Assembly (NCBI RefSeq): GCF_004361855.1
Contig: NZ_SNWQ01000022.1
Coordinates: forward strand, 1-64,000
DNA length: 64,000 nucleotides
DNA from: Kribbella caucasensis
GTDB lineage: Bacteria > Actinomycetota > Actinomycetes > Propionibacteriales > Kribbellaceae
Direction of reading: 5' to 3'
The notes under the pieces were generated by a model. The model worked only from the letters and a program-made list of their open reading frames with translations, ran no database searches and was not told where the DNA came from. This document shows positions 52,765 to 61,816 of this stretch, one piece after another (within the stretch, counting starts at the first letter, position 1; the number at the start of each line of letters is the position of its first letter). Made by a program: the position numbers and the translations under genes.

Positions 52765-54565
52765 GTGGAGTGCTGACCAGCTGGCTCCTCCGGGCCAGCT
52801 CACGCCAGTGCTGATCGGTCGCCGGCCAGTCGCCGATCCCGAGGTCGGCGGCCGCCGCCACCAGATCACCGGACCCGGACGGCGGGGCGCCTGATCCGTA
52901 CGGCGGGGTCGAGTCGCCTGATCCGGTCGCCGAATTGCGGGTAGTCAGGTACGTCGCGGTGCCCTGCCAATCCCCGGCGAGACCAGGGAGATCGACGCGG
53001 ATCCGGCGGGTCAGCTCCGGTGCGCCGGAGGCCTTCGTCTGGTCGAGCGTGAGGTTCCACAGCAGGATCGCGATCCGGTCCTGGTCGCGCGACGCCCAGG
53101 CCTCGACCAGACTGCCGCCGCCGTCACCTTCCACCGTGATCGGCAGCTCGACCGGACCGAGCCGGCTGAGCAGACTGAGCGCGTGGTACCGCGGTTTCGG
53201 CAACCCGCCGACCGTCTGCAACCCGAATCCGCCGTGCAGCAACCGCGGCGGCCGCCCGAGTTCCTCGAAATGGTCCGAAGCGACCCAGTACGCGAGCGCG
53301 TCCACCCGCCCCGCCGCCGACCGCATCCCGCGCACCAGGAACACGCCCGAGAACACCGAGTCGCTGATCGGATTGAAGTGCGTCGGCGTGACACCCCACT
53401 CGGTCCACAGGATCCGCGCCTCGCCGAACCCATGCCGCTCCAGCGAAGCCCGTACGTCGAGCGGCGGACTCCCGTACGTGTGCGTGGAGACGAAGTCCAC
53501 CGGCGAACCCACTTCGGCCGCATGCGCCAGCAGATCGTCGACCCAACCGGCCGCGGCCGACGACGGACCACCGACCGCGATCCGCTCGTCCACCGACTTC
53601 ACGGCGGCCGCGCTCACGTCGTACAGGCGCATCCATTCGGCCTTGGTGCCGGACCAGAAGACCTCGAGGTTGGCCTCGTTCCAGACCTCGAAGTCCCAGG
53701 TCAGCACCTCGTCCTGGCCGTACCTGTCGATCAGGTGTTCCACCAGTTTCCGGACGAGTTCGCCCCACCGCTCGTACGACTTCGGCGGCGAGATGATCGC
53801 GCCGTACTCGAAGACCACTTTGGACGGATCACTGGCCAGATCCCGCGGCATGAAACCGAGTTCGACCACCGGGCGCAGGCCGATCGCGAGCAGCTTGTCG
53901 TAGATCGTGTCGACCACGGTGAAGTCGTACACCGGCTGTCCGGCTGACTCGGTGTACACGCGGGTGTCGTCGTGGAAGATCGCGTGCGCGCGCACCGTCC
54001 GGACGCCGATCTCGTCGTGCATCCGGCGCAACGCCTGTTCCAGTTCGGGACCGATCTGGCGGCCGCCGGTCACGTCGGTGCAGAGCAACTGGCTGAGCCG
54101 CTCGCTGCCGATCATCGGAACCCAGGGCCGGTGCAGCTCGGTGCCCTCAGCAACGGCATCCACCGTCACCGTCACCACTGGAACCGTGCCGTCGGCAACC
54201 AACGGTACGGCCCCGGCGGTCTCACTCGCGCGACCCGCGACCGTCACCTCGGGCACGCTCACCACCGCATAGCGGTACGGCGTACCGGGGGTGCAGGTGG
54301 TGTCGACATACGGCGGGGCCGGGACCGACAGGACGTCACCGCTGTGGTGGTCCACCGGTTCGAGTGGACCGTCCTCTGTCGCCCGGAGGATCAGGTAGCC
54401 GACCGCACCGGGAACGGGTTCCCAGTCGATCGTCACCTGCCCGATCCCGCCGACCGCGGTCACCTCCTTCGGCGGATCGAGATCCGGGAACTCGAACTCG
54501 CGGTCCTCGTCACTGCGGACCGCGATCCGAGCGTCCCAGTCGGCCTTCGCATCGCTCTGCATCAA
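52688..54565 (-). CDS. GH39-like glycosidase (beta-xylosidase type)
   Basis: A 625-aa clan GH-A hydrolase close to GH39 beta-xylosidases. A fibronectin-III-like N-terminal domain (residues about 30-110) precedes the barrel, with acid/base Glu297 in VWNEANL and nucleophile Glu389 in WTEWG, followed by the C-terminal beta domain. There is no signal peptide, so the substrate must be imported. The ATG at 54565 (MMQSDAK) is chosen; CTGGAG lies upstream. It lies after the glycoamylase gene with a strong hairpin between, so it may be read by partial readthrough. Its 3' end overlaps the GntR gene. Confidence 0.88.
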   Translation of the reverse strand: MMQSDAKADWDARIAVRSDEDREFEFPDLDPPKEVTAVGGIGQVTIDWEPVPGAVGYLILRATEDGPLEPVDHHSGDVLSVPAPPYVDTTCTPGTPYRYAVVSVPEVTVAGRASETAGAVPLVADGTVPVVTVTVDAVAEGTELHRPWVPMIGSERLSQLLCTDVTGGRQIGPELEQALRRMHDEIGVRTVRAHAIFHDDTRVYTESAGQPVYDFTVVDTIYDKLLAIGLRPVVELGFMPRDLASDPSKVVFEYGAIISPPKSYERWGELVRKLVEHLIDRYGQDEVLTWDFEVWNEANLEVFWSGTKAEWMRLYDVSAAAVKSVDERIAVGGPSSAAAGWVDDLLAHAAEVGSPVDFVSTHTYGSPPLDVRASLERHGFGEARILWTEWGVTPTHFNPISDSVFSGVFLVRGMRSAAGRVDALAYWVASDHFEELGRPPRLLHGGFGLQTVGGLPKPRYHALSLLSRLGPVELPITVEGDGGGSLVEAWASRDQDRIAILLWNLTLDQTKASGAPELTRRIRVDLPGLAGDWQGTATYLTTRNSATGSGDSTPPYGSGAPPSGSGDLVAAAADLGIGDWPATDQHWRELARRSQLVSTPLTWNLSSVELTLPMPSAVLLEFRAR

Positions 54566-54589
54566 TCAAACTCCAGCTAGCTGTCGTCG

Positions 54590-54637
54590 TTGCGTCCGAA
54601 GAACCTTGCGTCATAACCCAAGGTTCTTCGGACGCAA
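54590..54637 (-). terminator. 19-bp perfect inverted repeat between glycosidase genes
   Basis: TTGCGTCCGAAGAACCTTG (54590-54608) is the exact reverse complement of 54619-54637, with a 10-nt loop. It lies between the glycoamylase stop (54650) and the GH39 start (54565). There is no U-run after it, typical of actinobacterial hairpin terminators; it may reduce expression of the GH39 gene relative to the upstream operon. Confidence 0.75.
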
Positions 54638-54649
54638 GCGGTCAAGGGG

Positions 54650-56119
54650 TCAGTCGAGGCCCGCGGTGAATTCCTCCATGGCGATCAGGGGGCGGATGTG
54701 CTGGGTGGGGCCGCCGGGGGTGAAGTTGCGCCGGATCACGTCGCCGGCGAAGACGTTGCCGATGGCACCCATCACCATCGCCTGGTCCAGCGAAAGGTAG
54801 CGCTTGGCGATCAGGCCCGATCGCACCGCCACCGAGTCGTAGAACCCGCCGGCGCTGTAGGCGTGCAATGTCGACTCGATCTTCGCGAGGTTGTCGATCG
54901 CCTGCCGCGGCGCGTACTGCATGGCGAGGAAGGCCGCGTGCGGCGTGACCACACCGTCGCCGAACGTCGGGTCGGGGTTCGTGCCCTCCCGGCAGCCGTC
55001 GAAGCCGGCGTCGTAGTTCGTCGCCTCCAGGTCGGACGGGTAGCCGCCGGGGTCCATCCCGATCGCGTCGACGCCGTACACGGAGTACCCGCCGCGTGGA
55101 TTGCTGGCCGGCGAGAAACCCCAGTAACCGTACTTCGCGTCGTACAGCCCGTGTTCGATGTGGATGCGGACCGTGAGCGGGTGGTTGAGTCCCCAGCTCC
55201 GCGGCGCCCAGCTCGACTCCGGCACGAACAGGTCGGGCATCAGCGACTCGAACATGTCGCCGCCCCACGACGGTACGAGCCGCATCCCGCGGTAGGAGTA
55301 GGAGCCCTCGAACACGTCGATACCGAGGTACGTCCGGTGCACGCCGACCGGCCTCTGCTCCACCCAGGACCAGTCGCAGGACTCCGGGAAGGTCCGGTAC
55401 GTCGCGAAGTACTGCTGCGGCGGGACCTGTCCGCGGGCGATACCGATGTACGGCGCGATCCGTGCCTCGGTGTTGCAGGTGTCGTAGTGGAACTTGCGGT
55501 AGTACACGTCCGGACCGATGCCGGCGTGGTTGCCCTTGTCGGTCGCCTCGTCCGGCGGCGAGGTCTCGAAGAAGCCGCCACGCATCAGCCCCGCGCCGAG
55601 TCCGGGCCGGGCGTCGGGGTTGTAGTAGAAGGCGAAGTTCATCTTGTTCAGCAGGGGATCCGCGAGCCGGCGGGCGCCCGGTACGGCGTTGCGGACGACC
55701 ATCAGGGCGGCCGCGAACCAGCCGTTGTCGACGCTGGACACGAACGGCGTGATCGGCCGGGTGCCGTCGGGATCGGTGTACAAGACCTCACCAGTGGCCT
55801 CGTCGTACCAGTTGAAGTACATCCCGCTCGGGTCGTGATGGTCGACGCGGGTCATCGTGGTCAGCGTCTGGTTGATCCGGTGCAGCGCCTCGGCGGGCGA
55901 GATGATGCCGAGCTCGCGCGCGACCAGGCTGCGCCAGGTGTCGCGGGCCCAACGGCCGACGACGGCCCGGTCCTGGCGATTCGGTTGCCACCCTCCGCGC
56001 AGGATCTCGGCCGGGCTGCGCGGACCGGCGTACGAGGTGCTCGCGGCGCCCGCGGTACCGATCAGAGCGGCGGATCCGGTGGCGGCGAGCAGGGTGCGGC
56101 GACTGATGTTGGCGGTCAT
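54650..56119 (-). CDS. Tat-exported glycoamylase-family protein (GH144-like)
   Basis: A 489-aa protein with a twin-arginine signal (SRRTLLAATGSAAL, residues 6-30) followed by a glycoamylase domain (PF10091 type). Landmarks: SVDNGWFAAALMVV, SWGGDMFESLMP, YWGFSPASNPRGGY, TPHAAFLAMQYAP. Characterised members of this fold family (GH144) are endo-beta-1,2-glucanases; older annotation as glucoamylase is not reliable. The substrate here is inferred as a beta-glucan. It is exported, which suits degrading a polymer outside before uptake by the encoded importer. The ATG at 56119 has GGAGACAAG upstream. Confidence 0.88.
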   Translation of the reverse strand: MTANISRRTLLAATGSAALIGTAGAASTSYAGPRSPAEILRGGWQPNRQDRAVVGRWARDTWRSLVARELGIISPAEALHRINQTLTTMTRVDHHDPSGMYFNWYDEATGEVLYTDPDGTRPITPFVSSVDNGWFAAALMVVRNAVPGARRLADPLLNKMNFAFYYNPDARPGLGAGLMRGGFFETSPPDEATDKGNHAGIGPDVYYRKFHYDTCNTEARIAPYIGIARGQVPPQQYFATYRTFPESCDWSWVEQRPVGVHRTYLGIDVFEGSYSYRGMRLVPSWGGDMFESLMPDLFVPESSWAPRSWGLNHPLTVRIHIEHGLYDAKYGYWGFSPASNPRGGYSVYGVDAIGMDPGGYPSDLEATNYDAGFDGCREGTNPDPTFGDGVVTPHAAFLAMQYAPRQAIDNLAKIESTLHAYSAGGFYDSVAVRSGLIAKRYLSLDQAMVMGAIGNVFAGDVIRRNFTPGGPTQHIRPLIAMEEFTAGLD

Positions 56120-56139
56120 CTTGTCTCCAAAAAGGGGGT

Positions 56140-56955
56140 CTATTTGATGCCGGTGATCGCTATGCCCTTGGTGACGTGCCGTTGGAAGGCGAGGAACATC
56201 ACCAGCACTGGGATGACGACCACGACCGCGCCGGCCATCAGCAGGCCGAAGTTCTGCGCGTTCTGGCCGGTCGAGTACAGCGCCAGGGCGACGGGCAGGG
56301 TGTACTTGTCCTCGGTCTGGGCGATCACCAGCGGCCAGAGGAAGTTGTTCCAGGAGCCGAGGAAGGTGAGGATGCCGAGCGTGGCCAGGGCCGGCCTGGT
56401 CAGCGGCAACATGATCCGGGCAAATATCCCCAGCTCGCTGCTGCCGTCCACCCGGCCGGCGTCCATCAGGTCGTCCGGCAGCCCGGAGAAGAACTGCCGC
56501 ATCAGGAAGACGCCGAACGGCGACACCAGGAACGGCAGGATCAGGCCGGGATAGCTGTTCGCTAGCCCGGCGTTGGTGACGAGCACGAACAGCGGCACGA
56601 AGGTGACCATGCCCGGCACCATCAGGGTGGCCATCACCAGCAGGAAGAGCGCGTTGCGGCCCTTGAACCGCAGCTTGGCCAGCGCGTAACCGATCATCGA
56701 GCAGAAGACCAGATTGCCGGCCGTCACCGCCAGCGCCACGATCGTCGAGTTGAGGAAGTAGCGCGGGAAGTTCGCCTTGTTGAACAGGTCGTCGTAGTTC
56801 TGCGTGGTCGGTGCCTCCGGCCACCAGGTCGGCGGCACCCGGAGCAGTTCGCCCTGGGTCTTGAAGCTGCCCAGGAACATCCAGGCGAACGGCGCGGCCA
56901 CCGCGATCAGGCCGAGGACGCCGATCAGGTAGATCCACCAGGTACGGCGCATCAT
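56140..56955 (-). CDS. Sugar ABC transporter permease (MalG type), LacI operon
   Basis: A 271-aa CUT1 permease with about six helices and the EAA loop DLMDAGRVDGSSELGIFARI. It begins with two ATG codons; the first overlaps the upstream permease stop (ATGA). The spacing to GAGGGAG favours the second ATG slightly. It is followed 20 bp later by the glycoamylase gene. Confidence 0.92.
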   Translation of the reverse strand: MMRRTWWIYLIGVLGLIAVAAPFAWMFLGSFKTQGELLRVPPTWWPEAPTTQNYDDLFNKANFPRYFLNSTIVALAVTAGNLVFCSMIGYALAKLRFKGRNALFLLVMATLMVPGMVTFVPLFVLVTNAGLANSYPGLILPFLVSPFGVFLMRQFFSGLPDDLMDAGRVDGSSELGIFARIMLPLTRPALATLGILTFLGSWNNFLWPLVIAQTEDKYTLPVALALYSTGQNAQNFGLLMAGAVVVVIPVLVMFLAFQRHVTKGIAITGIK

Positions 56956-57899
56956 TTCTCCCTCAGCACCCGGAACTGGATGAACGTGACGACGGCGATC
57001 ACCACGAACAGCAGGTAGCTCATCGACGTGGCCAGGCCGTAGTTGCCGAAGCCGAACTGCTGGTAGGTGTACATCGACACCGAGATCGTGCTGTTCAGCG
57101 GACCGCCCTGGGTCATCACGAACGGCTCCTCGAAGAACTGCAGGTACCCGATCCCGGTGACCACGCTGGTGAACAGGATGGTCGGCCGCAGCAACGGCAG
57201 GATGAGGTACCGGAATCGTTGCCACGGGCCCGCACCGTCGATCTGGCCGGCCTCCTCGACGGACTGCGGGATGCCCTGCAGCCCGGCGAGGAAGATGATC
57301 ATCGCGGAGCCGAAGTTCCGCCAGGCCGCCATCACGATCAGCGACGGCATCGCCCAGGTCTTCGAGGCCAGCCAGTTCGGCCCGTCGATGCCGACCCAGC
57401 CGAGCACCGTGTTCAGCAGGCCGGCGTCCGGCGCCAGCACGAACCGCCAGATCACCGCGATCGCGACGATCGAGGTCACCACCGGCAGGTAGTAGCCGAC
57501 CTTGAACACGGCCGTGAATCGCTTGAGACCGCGGTCCAGGAGGACCGCCGCCGCCAGCGCCAGCACGAGGGTCAGCGGCACCCCGACCACGACGAAGTAC
57601 GCCGTGTTGAGCGCGGACCGGCGGAACGTCTCGTCGGACAGCGCCTTCACGTAGTTGTCGAACCCGACCCCGTTCACCGACAACGGCGTCCGCAGGTCGC
57701 GCTGCCGGATGTCGGTGAAGCTCATCCCGAGCGAGCCGAGCACCGGCCCGGCGGTGAAGGCCAGGAACAGCACGACGAACGGCAGCACGAGGATCCACGC
57801 GGCGGCGGTCTGATGGTCGAGTTTGCGGCGCCCCCGCCCCGGCGGCCGATCAGGCCTCCGGACGCGGGTAGCCGGTTCCCGCACAGTGGTGGACGACAT
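56952..57899 (-). CDS. Sugar ABC transporter permease (MalF type), LacI operon
   Basis: A 315-aa CUT1 permease, six predicted helices, EAA loop SVEEAGQIDGAGPWQRFRYL. Its start is 4 bp after the binding-protein gene and its stop overlaps the next start. It supplies one half of the importer pore. Confidence 0.93.
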   Translation of the reverse strand: MSSTTVREPATRVRRPDRPPGRGRRKLDHQTAAAWILVLPFVVLFLAFTAGPVLGSLGMSFTDIRQRDLRTPLSVNGVGFDNYVKALSDETFRRSALNTAYFVVVGVPLTLVLALAAAVLLDRGLKRFTAVFKVGYYLPVVTSIVAIAVIWRFVLAPDAGLLNTVLGWVGIDGPNWLASKTWAMPSLIVMAAWRNFGSAMIIFLAGLQGIPQSVEEAGQIDGAGPWQRFRYLILPLLRPTILFTSVVTGIGYLQFFEEPFVMTQGGPLNSTISVSMYTYQQFGFGNYGLATSMSYLLFVVIAVVTFIQFRVLREK

Positions 57900-57903
57900 C
57901 AGC

Positions 57904-59193
57904 TCAGCTGCCGGTCCCGATCGACGCGGCCTTGGCTTGGGTGGCCTTCGCGGTGTCGGCCGGCGACTGCCCGGCCTTGGCCAGCTTCTCGATCTCGGCG
58001 TCGAACGCGGTCGCGACCTGCTCCCAGTTCACGATCGCCGGCGGCGCCTTCGCGGTCTCCAGCTGCTTGCCGAACACCGGCAGCAGCGGGTCGCTCGCGA
58101 TGCTCGGGTCCTGCCACGCGCTCTGTACGGCGGGCAGATCGGTGGACTGCTTGAACCACTCCGCCTGCGTCTTCGGGTCCGACAGCCACTGGACCAGCTT
58201 CCACGCGCTGTCCTTGTTCTTGCTGGTCTTGAACACCACGAAGTTGCTGCCGCCGACGAACGAGGTCGAGGTCTTGTTCTTCGGGATCTCGAAGACGCCG
58301 ATGTTCTGCTTCATCTTGTCGCCGCCGAGCTTGGCGATCGAGCCGACCATCCACGGCCCGGAGATGAACATCGGCACCTGGCCGCTGACGAACTGCGCCT
58401 CGGTCTGGTTCGGTGGCAGGTCGGTGCCGGCCAGCTTCTCGGTGAAGAAGGACTGGTAGTACTTCAGCCCCTCCTGCATCTCCGGGGTGTCGAAGGTGAA
58501 CTGCTTGTCGTCGTCGGTGGTCAGGTTCGCGCCGGCGGACCAGGCGAACGGCATCACCGTCTGCCAGGAACCCTGACCGCCCGGCTGCAGGTTGATCCCG
58601 TACTTCGCGCCGGCCTTGTCCTGCATCGCCTTCGTCATCGCCTTCAGGCCGTCCCAGTCCGTCGGCGGAGTGGTGATTCCGGCCTTCGCGGCGAGGTCCT
58701 TGCGGTAGTAGACCAGCCGCGTCTCGACGTACCAGGGGACGCCGTAGCTGACGTCACCGACCTTGGTGGTGTCCAGCGCGCCCGGGAAGAAGCCGGACGT
58801 GTCGATCGAACTCGGGGTCGGGTCGAGCGCGCCGAGGTCGGCGAACTCGCCCATCCAGGTGGTGCCGACCATCGCGGCGTCCGGCAGGCTCTGCGCGGTG
58901 ATCGCGGTGGTGAACTTGTTGTGCGCCGCGTCCCACGGGATCGGCGTCACGGTGACCTTGACGCCGGGGTTGGCCTGCTGGAACGAGGTGAGCAGCTTGG
59001 GCAGGTTCTCGCCCTCGGTGCCCATCGCCCACACGGTCAGCTCGCCGGTGGCCGGGCCGCTGCCCACGCTGGTGGTTGCCGTGGGCGCCGATTCGGGGGA
59101 GTCCTCGGACCGGCCGCAGCCCGCTAGCGCGAGTGCGGTGGCAGTAAGGGCAGCGCTGCCGATCACCAGCCGGCGGCGGATGCTGTTGGTCAT
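57904..59193 (-). CDS. Sugar-binding lipoprotein, LacI operon
   Basis: A 429-aa solute-binding lipoprotein with lipobox Cys26 (LALAGCGRSE) and a Ser/Thr linker. The mature part (TVWAMGTEGENLPKLLTSF, in part) is a family 1 periplasmic-binding type. The substrate is unknown; the neighbouring glycoamylase and GH39 genes suggest a beta-linked oligosaccharide. It starts 10 bp after the LacI gene stop, so both are in one transcript. Confidence 0.93.
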   Translation of the reverse strand: MTNSIRRRLVIGSAALTATALALAGCGRSEDSPESAPTATTSVGSGPATGELTVWAMGTEGENLPKLLTSFQQANPGVKVTVTPIPWDAAHNKFTTAITAQSLPDAAMVGTTWMGEFADLGALDPTPSSIDTSGFFPGALDTTKVGDVSYGVPWYVETRLVYYRKDLAAKAGITTPPTDWDGLKAMTKAMQDKAGAKYGINLQPGGQGSWQTVMPFAWSAGANLTTDDDKQFTFDTPEMQEGLKYYQSFFTEKLAGTDLPPNQTEAQFVSGQVPMFISGPWMVGSIAKLGGDKMKQNIGVFEIPKNKTSTSFVGGSNFVVFKTSKNKDSAWKLVQWLSDPKTQAEWFKQSTDLPAVQSAWQDPSIASDPLLPVFGKQLETAKAPPAIVNWEQVATAFDAEIEKLAKAGQSPADTAKATQAKAASIGTGS

Positions 59194-59203
59194 TCTCGTC
59201 TCC

Positions 59204-60235
59204 TCACTCGGTTACTGCTACTTCCCCCGATGCCGTGCCGCAGCTGTCCCGCAGCACGAGTTGTGTTGCCAGTACGTCGTTGCGCGACCGGGTCCGTTCT
59301 CCGGTGACCCGCTCGTGCAGTCGTTGGGCGGCGAGCCGGCCGAGTTCCGCGATCGGCTGCCGCACGGTGGTCAGTCCGGGCGTCACGTACCGGGCGGCCA
59401 TCACGTCGTCCCAGCCGGTCACCGCGATGTCCTCCGGTACGCCGATGCCCGCCGCACGTAGTACTTTCATCACAGCCAGCGCGACTTCGTCGTTGCCGCA
59501 GACCAGTGCGTCCGGAAGCGTCTTTGCCTTTAGCAACTGGTTGGCGAAGGCGGCGCCGGATTCCTCGGTCAGCTTGACCCTCGGCGGTTCCGCCGCGCGG
59601 AGGCCGCGATCGCGGTGCGCGTTGCAGAAGCCCGTGTACCGCGCGGTGGCGTCGTACGGCGTCGCTGGGTCGCCGACGAAAACCAGACTCTTGCGGCCGT
59701 TGTCGAGCAGCCGGCCGGTCAACTGTTCGGCGCTGTGCAGGCTCTCGCTGCGGATCGAGTCGCAGCCGGTGACCGGGGGATGGGCGATCACCACCACCGG
59801 CACCTTGGCCCGGCGCAGATCCTGGATCAACGGCAGCTCCACCGCGTCTGCGTGGGCGACGATCCCGTCGACCCGGCTGGCCAGGTCGCGGATGCTGCGG
59901 CGCGGATCGGGGTTGCCGTGTGTGACGGTGATGATGACGCTCTGGCCGTGTTCGCCGGCCCAGCGTTCGTACCCCATCAGCAGGTCGCCGTAGAACGGGC
60001 CGGCCAGGTCAGGCAGTACGAGCCCGTGCGCCTCATGACGTTGCACCGCGAGGCTTCGGGCGGCTCGCAGCGGAACGTAGTTGAGCTCGTGTGCCGCCTG
60101 GTCGACCCGGGCCCGCGCCTTCGCCGACACCGGTCCGGTGCCCTGCAGGACGCGCGAAACCGTCGCGATGGACAGCTTCGCCAGCGCGGCGACGTCGTAG
60201 ATCGTCGCCGGCCTGCCGGTCGGGCCGGAGGGCAT
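59204..60235 (-). CDS. LacI family repressor
   Basis: A 343-aa LacI regulator. The N-terminal HTH (TIYDVAALAKLSIATVSRVL, in part) and hinge are followed by the periplasmic-binding-protein-like effector domain (GLVLPDLAGPFYGDLL, GWDDVMAARYVTPGLTTVRQP). It is the first gene of its own operon, so it represses itself with the transport genes. A LacI-type operator lies upstream at 60338-60351. The ATG at 60235 has GAGGAGC upstream. Confidence 0.94.
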   Translation of the reverse strand: MPSGPTGRPATIYDVAALAKLSIATVSRVLQGTGPVSAKARARVDQAAHELNYVPLRAARSLAVQRHEAHGLVLPDLAGPFYGDLLMGYERWAGEHGQSVIITVTHGNPDPRRSIRDLASRVDGIVAHADAVELPLIQDLRRAKVPVVVIAHPPVTGCDSIRSESLHSAEQLTGRLLDNGRKSLVFVGDPATPYDATARYTGFCNAHRDRGLRAAEPPRVKLTEESGAAFANQLLKAKTLPDALVCGNDEVALAVMKVLRAAGIGVPEDIAVTGWDDVMAARYVTPGLTTVRQPIAELGRLAAQRLHERVTGERTRSRNDVLATQLVLRDSCGTASGEVAVTE

Positions 60236-60337
60236 CGGGAGAGCTCCTCGGTGTCGGGCGGTTGCCGGGGTTCCAGGGCCTGTCTGGGGTCCTGTCTGTG
60301 CCTTTCTGGGCGCTTCCCGGGTGCTTCGGGGCCAAAA

Positions 60338-60351
60338 TGGAAGCGCTTACA
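60338..60351. promoter_or_regulatory. LacI-type operator
   Basis: TGGAAGCGCTTACA, with the perfect core palindrome AAGCGCTT at 60341-60348, about 100 bp upstream of the LacI start. This matches the TGNAANCGNTNNCA operator of LacI-family sugar repressors. Confidence 0.75.
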
Positions 60352-60419
60352 GTTTTCGACCCTGCCCTGTCCGGGGTGCATCGGTCAAGACCTCGTGACC
60401 CATCTGGGACGATGAATCC

Positions 60420-61007
60420 GTGACCACATACGAAGAGTCAGCGGACCACGGGGACCGGATCTGGCTGGTCCGGCACGGTGAGACAGAGTGGAGCAAGAAC
60501 GGCCGGCACACGTCGACGACCGACCTGCCGCTGACGTCGGAAGGCGAGCGGATTGCTGCCGGACTACGGGACCGGTTGGCGGAACAGAAGTTCGCGCTGG
60601 TGCTGACCAGTCCGCGGCAGCGCGCCCGGCGTACGGCGGTGCTCGCGGGCTTCCCGGATGCCGAGGTCGACGAGGATCTGGTCGAGTGGGACTACGGCGA
60701 CTACGAAGGCATCACCACCGCCGAGATCCGCAAGACCGTGCCGGGGTGGACGATCTGGGCGCGCCCGGTACCCAACGGCGAAACCCCTGCTGCGGTTGCC
60801 GCCCGGCTCGACCGCGTGCGGCGGCGCATCAATGACGTAGCCGGCGACGTCCTCGTCTTCGGTCACTCACACGCCTTACGCGGCCTCACCGCCCGTTGGC
60901 TTGAACTGGATGTCACCGAAGGCCGCCACTTCGTCCTCAACACCGCCACCGTCTCAGTCCTGGGCTGGGAACGAGGCTCCCCCGCCATCCACCGCTGGAA
61001 CTCCTGA
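60420..61007 (+). CDS. Histidine phosphatase family protein
   Basis: A 195-aa phosphoglycerate-mutase-like phosphatase. The RHG motif with catalytic His19 is in WLVRHGETEWS, and the second His is in VFGHSHALRGL. The proton-donor Glu lies in LVEWDYGDYEG. Substrate unknown; broad acid phosphatase or sugar-phosphate phosphatase activity is typical. The GTG at 60420 starts the frame; the gene is divergent from LacI. Its 3' end overlaps the convergent GNAT gene by 54 bp. Confidence 0.9.
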   Translation: MTTYEESADHGDRIWLVRHGETEWSKNGRHTSTTDLPLTSEGERIAAGLRDRLAEQKFALVLTSPRQRARRTAVLAGFPDAEVDEDLVEWDYGDYEGITTAEIRKTVPGWTIWARPVPNGETPAAVAARLDRVRRRINDVAGDVLVFGHSHALRGLTARWLELDVTEGRHFVLNTATVSVLGWERGSPAIHRWNS

Positions 61008-61775
61008 GCTCCACTCGTACAGGTCGATCTCGCAATACGTTTTGAAACCGAGCGACTCGTAGACCGATCGACCTGCGGGGGAGGAGCCGAGTACGGCGTA
61101 CGGGATGCCCGAATCCCTCGCCTCACGGAGTGCGTGCAAGGTGATGGCGGCGCCGATGCCTTGACGTCTGGCGGTCGGCACCGTCATGACGAAGTAGACC
61201 CCGGCTACTCCGGCCGCGAGAAAGATCGTCGCCGTCGCAACCGGTTCGTCATCGCGATAGGCGAGGTAATGACGCCACGGATCGTCGAAGCCCTCGCTCC
61301 CATACACCTCGGCAACCCACTCCGCCTCCTTCGGCCCTTCCCCGAATCCCTGGGCGAGCGTTGCCGCCCAGGTCGCCAGTACGTCGGCCGCCCGCACCCG
61401 AACGATCCGCAGTACGGGCCTCGGGTCACTTGGGTCGGTCAGCTGGGTCAGGTCGATGGCCATTCCCGGTTCGCTGCCGCCGTGGGTGAATCCGGCCGTC
61501 AGCAGGCGATCGCCGAGGTCGCTCGGTCGCATCGAGGGGCCGACGTGCCAACTGCCGGGGACGCCGTTCGCCTCGAATCGCTTGATCGACTCGGCGATGA
61601 CCAGATCCGCTTCGTCGTCGGACAGGTCGGCTGCGACCACCGCATTGTGATAGTCGATCGGCGAACCACCGATCGTCCACCGGACCTTGTCGTCGCGCTG
61701 CTCACCACCGCCGGCCGCGCCCATCCGCAGCAGGAGCTCAGCCGCGTTCTCCTCGATCGCCCGGATCAGTTCCAC
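60954..61775 (-). CDS. GNAT family N-acetyltransferase
   Basis: A 273-aa protein with a C-terminal GNAT domain (VPTARRQGIGAAITLHAL, the acetyl-CoA-binding motif A, then ESLGF) and an N-terminal half related to a second degenerate GNAT fold. The substrate is unknown. The GTG at 61775 is chosen: a GATACT box ends six bases before it, implying a leaderless transcript; longer frames begin in the NUDIX intergenic gap. The last 54 bp overlap the histidine phosphatase gene. Confidence 0.88.
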   Translation of the reverse strand: MELIRAIEENAAELLLRMGAAGGGEQRDDKVRWTIGGSPIDYHNAVVAADLSDDEADLVIAESIKRFEANGVPGSWHVGPSMRPSDLGDRLLTAGFTHGGSEPGMAIDLTQLTDPSDPRPVLRIVRVRAADVLATWAATLAQGFGEGPKEAEWVAEVYGSEGFDDPWRHYLAYRDDEPVATATIFLAAGVAGVYFVMTVPTARRQGIGAAITLHALREARDSGIPYAVLGSSPAGRSVYESLGFKTYCEIDLYEWSSGVPAVDGGGASFPAQD

Positions 61776-61816
61776 CCGACCAGTATCAGCGGCCCTGCTC
61801 ACTGCAGCACCCGAAT

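Noticed and set aside
48694..60235. A missing ABC ATPase as evidence of a broken transporter
   Set aside because: CUT1 importers of actinobacteria usually share one MsiK-type ATPase encoded elsewhere, so its absence here is normal.
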